A DNA stretch of 37,231 nt from Eubacterium_B sp034180045 (lineage in GTDB: Bacteria; Bacillota; Clostridia; Peptostreptococcales; Anaerovoracaceae): NCBI GenBank assembly GCA_034180045.1, contig JAXFOY010000006.1:1-37231 (forward strand), in the 5' to 3' direction. Made by a program: the position numbers and the translations under genes. The notes under the pieces are model-generated. The model made no database searches. It was not told the origin of the DNA and saw only the letters and a program-made list of their open reading frames with translations. Below are positions 32,676 to 37,231 of this stretch, piece by piece. Within the stretch, counting starts at the first letter, position 1, and every line of letters starts with the position of its first letter.

Positions 32676-35396
32676 ATGAGTAAAAAAGCCGTTATTTCGG
32701 TTTTTGTCGTTTGCGGAATAATAACGTTGGGCGTTGTATATATACTTGTAGGTGGATTTAATGCTGACAAAACAAAAGATTCTAAAAGCGATGATAAGGT
32801 TGTAACAGCAAAACAAGACGAGAAGGACGAGACGGTAAAATTAAAGGATGGCGAGTATACCGAGAGTGCAGACGGTTATGCAGGTCCTGTGACGGTTAAG
32901 CTTACTATAAAAAACGGTAAAATAGCAGCTGTCGATGTGGTATCACAAAATGAAACCCCTGAATTTTATGCAAAAGCAAAAGCAATTTTACCTAAAATAG
33001 TAGAGCAAAACAGCGCAGATGTCGATGTGATATCCGGTGCGACTATAACGTCAAATGCGATTAAAAATGCAGTAAGAAAAGCGCTTATTAAAGCCGGCGC
33101 AAAAGATAATCCGTCCGCTAAAAAGAAAGTCGGCAGTACCGAAAAAAGTAACACAAAAAGCAACACAAGCAGGACGTTTACAGGAAGTGTTAATACTGTA
33201 TCCGCATCCATCAATACTAATACTGCGAATTTGAAAGACGGAACATATAGAGGATTTGGAACAGGATACAGGGGAACTATTGAAGTTGCGGTAAAAATAT
33301 CAGGAGGAAGGATTGTCGGAATAGATATCTTAAGTCATAGGGAAGATCAACCGTACTTTAATATGGCGCGTGGTGTTATCACGAAGATATTGTCAGGGAC
33401 AAGCAGAGTAGATGCCGTATCTGACGCAACATTTTCAAGTAATGGAATTATTAACGCTGTAAACGACGCATTAAGGAAGGCAAGCGTAAATACTGTGAGC
33501 AGCAACAACAATGTTATTGTGCCGGTAGCACCTAAACCGCCTGTGGTAAATGAACCGCAAGTGCCTATTACTCCGAGCGATGAAAACGAGCTGTTGAAGA
33601 TTAAAGAGCGGACAGAAAAGAGAGTTGATGAATTAATGATTACCGGAAAGCTCAAAGACGGCTCCTATGACGGGTATGGTGTTGGATATTTATCTTCCGG
33701 GACTATTAAGACAACTATCGTAGTTAGCGGAGGCAAAGTGACCGATATCAAGGTTAGTGAAAAAAAGCCCGATTATGCAGATGATATAATTCCGTTTAGA
33801 GGTATTGCATTAAACGGATTGACATTTTTTAAGGATAATGACAGTATAAAAAATATTGCTTACATGGTGTTATTCTCAGAATATAAAAAACAAATTACTG
33901 AAGCGGACGATATGTATAAAAAAGCCGTCGAACTTATAGGTAAGAAATACGCTACACCTATTAAGGGCTTAAATAAAAGCATAGGTGGAGAGAAAAAGAT
34001 TTCCATAATTTCCGATTCAATTAAGCAGTATTTGAAGAACGAACACTCACAGGGTAAGATGCTGGATTCTGTAACAGGAGCGACAGTAAGTTATGGAGGC
34101 ATTGCAAATTCAGTTAGCAATGCGCTAAAAAAAGCGGAGAATGATTATTTAACAGGAAGCGATATAAAAGAACTGAAGGTAGTAGCTCCCGGCAATTCTG
34201 TGGATCCGGCCAGCGGCAAGATAGTGCTTAAGAACAATAGAAAGGCACCGCTTGATTTGTCGGATTTGATTATTTCCATGGTCAAGAAAGACGGTCAGGA
34301 AAAAAAGGTAAAATACAGCGAGTTCAAAGATAATAAGCTGATTATAAAAGATAGTGAAACGGGCAAAGAACTCGTTAACGGCATGGACTTGTCAGCTTAT
34401 AAAAACAAAGGAGTTATTCTGGCGGAAATTCATCATACACCATCTATCAGAAGTGTATCCTTACCGATTTGGTTAGGTAATTACAGCAAGAACTATATTG
34501 TAGGTATAGAATACAGCATTGACGGCAGTGATTGGAAAGCTCTTAAAAATCCTAGAATGGATAATATTGACGGAAATAACATCGCTCACGATGGTCAGAC
34601 AATAGAGATTCCTAAGGGATGGACAGGGAAGATAGTTAAGCTCAGAGTTGTTGGTAAAGATGGAACGAGATATGATTTTAACACTGATGCAAAAGTCGGC
34701 TCATCCAGTACGATAAAATATGTTCCTAAAGAAGGTTATGATAATGGAAATATCTCTCCTAATTTGTTTATTAACTTCAAACTTACAGGTGATGAAGGAG
34801 AAGAACAGGAAATCGAAGTCGATAATAGTAAGATAGGAATTTCAGGAGACCATGGTGTTGATATTATCGAAAGGGTCGGAATAAAACCTATCAGTGTCGT
34901 GCCGTATGATTCTACGGTTACTTTAGATAAAGACATTAAAAATCTTCCTAAAGGATTGTCCTTTGACGGTAAAATTATAACAGGAATTCCGGAGGTTCCG
35001 GAGGCTGAATTTGGAAGTGCTTTCTTTAAGACATATGAAATAGTCATAACAGGACATCAAGGGAAAGTCAAAATGATAAGAAAACATAAGCTACATATTT
35101 TTAGAGATCGCGACAGAGACCAAATTGCAGATGTGGAAGAGGGCGATAATGAACTGGATTCCTTTACTCCGCATTTTGCAACGAGAACCCTAGAAAAAAA
35201 CAAAAATGACGCTCTGCCGACTATTGAAGAATATAAGGCGATGCTTTCAAACTTCCCTAAAGACGACTCTGTAACAATTAAAGTAATTAATGAGCCGGAC
35301 ATGACGAAACAGGAAAAACAAAAAGTTAATTTGGAGTTTACTGTTAAGGGTTTGACAAAGGTTAGCAAGTCAGTTGTTTTTGTAAACGTAAAATAA
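32676..35396 (+). CDS. Exported protein with three FMN_bind domains
   Basis: A 906-residue protein with an N-terminal membrane anchor or signal (about residues 5-27). Three FMN_bind repeats follow: about 55-140 with DVISGATIT (117-125), about 186-270 with DAVSDATFS (246-254), and about 326-487 with DSVTGATVS (464-472). In domains 1 and 3 the motif matches the ApbE target D-x-x-(S/T)-G-A-T, so Thr123 and Thr470 are likely FMN attachment sites. In domain 2 the Gly is Asp250. The rest (about 490-906) is beta-rich with a putative Ig-like He_PIG motif LPKGLSFDGKIITGIPEVP. No LPXTG is seen. The ATG at 32676 is preferred because AAGGGAG lies 8 nt upstream, whereas 32658 has none. It probably carries electrons outside the membrane for the next gene. 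Confidence 0.9.
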   Translation: MSKKAVISVFVVCGIITLGVVYILVGGFNADKTKDSKSDDKVVTAKQDEKDETVKLKDGEYTESADGYAGPVTVKLTIKNGKIAAVDVVSQNETPEFYAKAKAILPKIVEQNSADVDVISGATITSNAIKNAVRKALIKAGAKDNPSAKKKVGSTEKSNTKSNTSRTFTGSVNTVSASINTNTANLKDGTYRGFGTGYRGTIEVAVKISGGRIVGIDILSHREDQPYFNMARGVITKILSGTSRVDAVSDATFSSNGIINAVNDALRKASVNTVSSNNNVIVPVAPKPPVVNEPQVPITPSDENELLKIKERTEKRVDELMITGKLKDGSYDGYGVGYLSSGTIKTTIVVSGGKVTDIKVSEKKPDYADDIIPFRGIALNGLTFFKDNDSIKNIAYMVLFSEYKKQITEADDMYKKAVELIGKKYATPIKGLNKSIGGEKKISIISDSIKQYLKNEHSQGKMLDSVTGATVSYGGIANSVSNALKKAENDYLTGSDIKELKVVAPGNSVDPASGKIVLKNNRKAPLDLSDLIISMVKKDGQEKKVKYSEFKDNKLIIKDSETGKELVNGMDLSAYKNKGVILAEIHHTPSIRSVSLPIWLGNYSKNYIVGIEYSIDGSDWKALKNPRMDNIDGNNIAHDGQTIEIPKGWTGKIVKLRVVGKDGTRYDFNTDAKVGSSSTIKYVPKEGYDNGNISPNLFINFKLTGDEGEEQEIEVDNSKIGISGDHGVDIIERVGIKPISVVPYDSTVTLDKDIKNLPKGLSFDGKIITGIPEVPEAEFGSAFFKTYEIVITGHQGKVKMIRKHKLHIFRDRDRDQIADVEEGDNELDSFTPHFATRTLEKNKNDALPTIEEYKAMLSNFPKDDSVTIKVINEPDMTKQEKQKVNLEFTVKGLTKVSKSVVFVNVK

Positions 35397-35432
35397 TAAT
35401 CGATTTCAATATTTAATATTTTAATGCTTCAT

Positions 35433-35475
35433 ATAATATACTTCCGATTATTTTCGGGAGTATATTATTCTTTAT
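35433..35475 (+). terminator. Hairpin/terminator between the FMN_bind and reductase genes
   Basis: A 15-bp stem, ATAATATACTTCCGA (35433-35447) with TCGGGAGTATATTAT (35454-35468, one G-U), then TTCTTTAT. It may attenuate expression of the membrane gene rather than stop it fully. Confidence 0.75.
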
Positions 35476-35509
35476 GTAATATGAAACAATAAATTTAGAG
35501 GAGAACTTA

Positions 35510-36226
35510 ATGAATTTAATAATAGGCTTAATAGCTATCACGATTTTTTATATTTTGACAGCTGATGCTATCAAGAAAGTCCCGGTAGCTTTTTATGTAG
35601 GAATTTATTTTTGGACAGGATTTGTCATAGTTTATTACAGTGTAAGACTTTATGCAACTATGCCGCAATGGTTCACATCATACTTTATGGATATATTCCA
35701 AAGAGGTATTTTTTCGACAGTCACGTTTATGATTGTAATGTTCTTAGGAACGGTTAGAAAACATAATAAAATCACGAAAAAATTGATGAAGGTAAGGGGA
35801 GAAATATCTATAATAGGCTGTCTCTCGGCACTTTGTCATAACGTTATATTCGGGATGATTTATTTTACTATGCTATTTAAGAATCCGGAACTGATGAGCA
35901 CGAGATCTTTGATAGCATCAATTTTGACTATTGTTTTGCTGGCACTGATGCTGCCGCTTTTGATAACTTCTTTTAGATCTGTGAGAAGAAAGATGAAAGC
36001 GAAGACTTGGAAGAATGTACAACGCCTGGCGTATCCATTTTTTATATTGATATATGTTCATATAATGGTGCTGTTTACTGCCGATATCAGTAAGAACATA
36101 GTAAGCATAGCAGCATATACCGCAATATATGCTCTTTATGTGATTTTGAGATTGAGGAAGTATTTCTTAAAAAAGAACGCTCCACAAAATATTGCGAATG
36201 AAAAGACCCCTGCAATTGTAAAATAA
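35510..36226 (+). CDS. Ferric-reductase-like transmembrane protein
   Basis: A 238-residue integral membrane protein with about six hydrophobic helices, resembling the ferric reductase-like/MsrQ (YedZ) haem-b membrane domain. Histidines in membrane helices are candidate haem ligands: CHNVIFGMIYF (His at about 110) and LAYPFFILIYVHIMVLF (His at about 184), the latter preceded by KTWKNVQRLAYPF, similar to the W-x-x-x-x-R-L-x-Y pattern of MsrQ. It lies 113 bp after the triple FMN_bind protein, which suggests electron transfer from quinol or cytosol to the extracytosolic flavins. The haem role is inferred from family resemblance and context. A GAGGAG ribosome-binding site precedes it. Confidence 0.78.
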   Translation: MNLIIGLIAITIFYILTADAIKKVPVAFYVGIYFWTGFVIVYYSVRLYATMPQWFTSYFMDIFQRGIFSTVTFMIVMFLGTVRKHNKITKKLMKVRGEISIIGCLSALCHNVIFGMIYFTMLFKNPELMSTRSLIASILTIVLLALMLPLLITSFRSVRRKMKAKTWKNVQRLAYPFFILIYVHIMVLFTADISKNIVSIAAYTAIYALYVILRLRKYFLKKNAPQNIANEKTPAIVK

Positions 36227-36237
36227 GCGAATGAAAA

Positions 36238-36364
36238 AACATAATAAAAGCACTTCAAGCAATGATGAGGTGCCGTAACGAAGGTTTTGAAATCAAGTGG
36301 CAAAGACAATCGGTACGGTATATTGCAGAAAAATCTAAAAATCATATTTGGAGGAAACTGCAAT
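36238..36364 (+). pseudogene. Fragment of a gene upstream of tnpV
   Basis: A frame reading KALQAMMRCRNEGFEIKW, then QRQSVRYIAEKSKNHIWRKLQ, ends at a TGA overlapping the next start (CAATGA). No upstream continuation is intact. It probably is the C-terminal remnant of a transposon gene cotranslated with tnpV. Product unknown. Confidence 0.3.
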
Positions 36365-36734
36365 GAAATCATTATTTGAACAAATGGGTGGCACTTATCG
36401 TGAGGAAAACGGTTATCTCATTCCCAATCTAAGCTTGCCCGATGAAGAACAGGTTGAAATTGGTGTATGGGGACAACGACATTTGAGATATATCAAACAA
36501 CACCACAAGGTGCTTTGCACAAATCTGCTGACAAGCGGCAAGTTGAACGGCTATCTTGCAGAGCTTGACAAGCAGGCTGAGGATATGTTTTTTCGGCTCG
36601 TAAAGCAGATGGCGGAACATGAGGACGTTACCGAACAACTCAAAGCAGATAACCAAATTGAGTGGGTTGCTCGAATGAATAACATTCGCTGCAGAGCCAC
36701 AGAGATCGTAAATAATGATATAATTTACACCTAA
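36363..36734 (+). CDS. tnpV: TnpV family transposon-encoded protein
   Basis: A 123-residue protein with the characteristic TnpV text: MKSLFEQMGGTYREENGYLI, then WGQRHLRYIKQHHKVL, LLTSGKLNGYLAELDKQAED, and MNNIRCRATEIVNNDIIY. Such proteins accompany integrative elements of gut and oral Firmicutes; their biochemical role is not known. The ATG at 36363 is placed 7 nt after GGAGGA; a TTG at 36348 overlaps that site. No transposase remains next to it, so it marks a decayed element or its edge. Confidence 0.85.
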   Translation: MKSLFEQMGGTYREENGYLIPNLSLPDEEQVEIGVWGQRHLRYIKQHHKVLCTNLLTSGKLNGYLAELDKQAEDMFFRLVKQMAEHEDVTEQLKADNQIEWVARMNNIRCRATEIVNNDIIYT

Positions 36735-36739
36735 ACGAC

Positions 36740-36781
36740 AGCGGCGGTAGGGAGAGGAATTCTCCCTGCCGCCGCTATTTT
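36740..36781 (+). terminator. Strong GC-rich terminator of tnpV, possibly shared
   Basis: A 16-bp stem (36740-36755 with 36761-36776, one G-U) around a 5-nt loop, then ATTTT. It is far more GC-rich than the surrounding sequence, in keeping with a transferred element. On the minus strand it would also end the small acidic-protein gene. Confidence 0.85.
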
Positions 36782-36959
36782 AATCATCATCTTCATCGTT
36801 AGACCAATCGGATATAATATGTAATTCGCCTGAATCCATATCCATTGCCATATTATCTCCCATCCTCATCAATAAATCTCCGTCAGAATCTATTGCCATA
36901 TTGTCAGAGATAGAATGAGCAAAATCGCCGTCCTCGAAATCAAAAAAATGCTTACTCAT
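36780..36959 (-). CDS. 59-residue acidic protein with internal repeat
   Basis: ATG with a GAGGTG ribosome-binding site opens a 59-codon minus-strand frame starting MSKHFFDFEDGDFAHS. The product is very acidic, ends in SNDEDDD, and repeats D-N-M-A-x-D-x-D (SDNMAIDSDGDLL and GDNMAMDMDSGEL). No cysteines and no membrane segment. I do not recognise a named family. The repeated acidic pattern, ribosome-binding site and position before another minus-strand gene support a real gene. It lies 20 bp downstream of the partial gene at the window end and may share its transcript. Confidence 0.65.
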   Translation of the reverse strand: MSKHFFDFEDGDFAHSISDNMAIDSDGDLLMRMGDNMAMDMDSGELHIISDWSNDEDDD

Positions 36960-36979
36960 ATAGCACCTCGCTTGAAAAT

Positions 36980-37231
36980 TTAATAACCATATTTGTTTAT
37001 TTCTAAAACTCTGAAGGTTGCATTTTTGAATTGATTTAATTTTTCTTGATCTACATATTCAAAATCTTTCAAATATATCTCTTGTCCAGAACCTAATCTA
37101 TCAGCGTAAATCATATCTGTTTCAATTCTTGCACCGTTTGCATCTACCGCTTCAATTGTTATGTAATAAGTGCATTGTTTTTCAGCTTTGTTTTTCACTG
37201 TAATATCAAGGGATGTCTCGGAGAAGTAGCC
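36980..37231 (-). CDS. 3' part of an unknown gene running off the window
   Basis: The frame stays open to the window edge, so the 83 visible residues are the C-terminal part. They begin GYFSETSLDITVKNKAEKQC and end with ATFRVLEINKYGY. The alternating hydrophobic/polar pattern (YYITIEAVDANG, IETDMIYADRLGSGQEIYLK) suggests a beta-sandwich of the kind seen in exported or membrane-tethered FxLYD-like domains. The N-terminal part, which would show a signal or anchor, is missing. Function unknown. Confidence 0.65.
   Translation of the reverse strand, partial: GYFSETSLDITVKNKAEKQCTYYITIEAVDANGARIETDMIYADRLGSGQEIYLKDFEYVDQEKLNQFKNATFRVLEINKYGY

Noticed and set aside
1..37231. CRISPR array or prophage structural genes
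   Set aside because: No regularly spaced direct repeats of CRISPR type and no capsid, portal, terminase or tail genes were found. The repeats seen are protein-coding or short promoter repeats.

Overview
The window reads as the chromosome of a low-GC, anaerobic, Gram-positive bacterium of the Clostridia. The evidence is the block tmk-holB-ricT-trmN6-abrB in the classic Firmicutes order, a class III fructose-1,6-bisphosphatase, LPXTG-type wall anchors, ATP-type PEP carboxykinase and a cobalamin riboswitch. A peptostreptococcal/Family XIII-like (Mogibacterium-Eubacterium) relative is my guess; nothing in the window fixes the genus.

Layout. (1) 1-8.4 kb is conserved core: the end of an rRNA operon (5S), a 35-residue membrane peptide, then tmk, holB, ricT, trmN6, a small membrane protein, abrB, murA, fbp and a SUFU-domain gene. 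(2) 8.4-14.2 kb is an accessory island: a small serine recombinase, a 912-residue Cna-B-repeat wall-anchored adhesin, a self-inhibited Fic protein and a decayed insertion sequence. Between recombinase and adhesin lie two 28-bp inverted sites that look like serine-recombinase crossover sites. They flank 130 bp whose best promoter elements point away from the adhesin, so this is a candidate phase-variation switch assembled in the OFF state. (3) 14.2-18.8 kb is a catabolic cluster: a YfcC/DcuC-type carrier preceded by a translationally overlapping leader ORF, a small membrane protein, an N-acyl-D-amino-acid deacylase-like amidohydrolase and an M20 amidohydrolase. Together they could import and deacylate an N-acylated amino acid or peptide.

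(4) 18.9-22.1 kb holds tRNA-Arg(ACG), an FMN/deazaflavin split-barrel protein and a CofE-like gamma-glutamyl ligase on the minus strand, with a divergent LysR regulator. (5) 22.1-26.1 kb is a cobalamin riboswitch with an intrinsic terminator controlling one very large wall-anchored protein that carries an FMN_bind-like domain and a Tp47-like domain. (6) 26.5-31.6 kb is metabolic: M18 aminopeptidase, pckA, a small membrane protein and a rubredoxin-glutamate-synthase-domain fusion. (7) 31.7-36.2 kb is an AraC regulator divergent from an exported protein with three FMN_bind domains, followed by a ferric-reductase-like membrane protein. This looks like an extracytosolic flavin redox module. (8) 36.2 kb to the end is mobile-element debris (TnpV) plus a small acidic protein and the 3' part of another gene.

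The most interesting parts are the putative invertible promoter and the two surface flavoprotein-like systems, one under B12 control and one paired with a haem-type membrane reductase. Family assignments come from motif recognition by eye, not from database searches.
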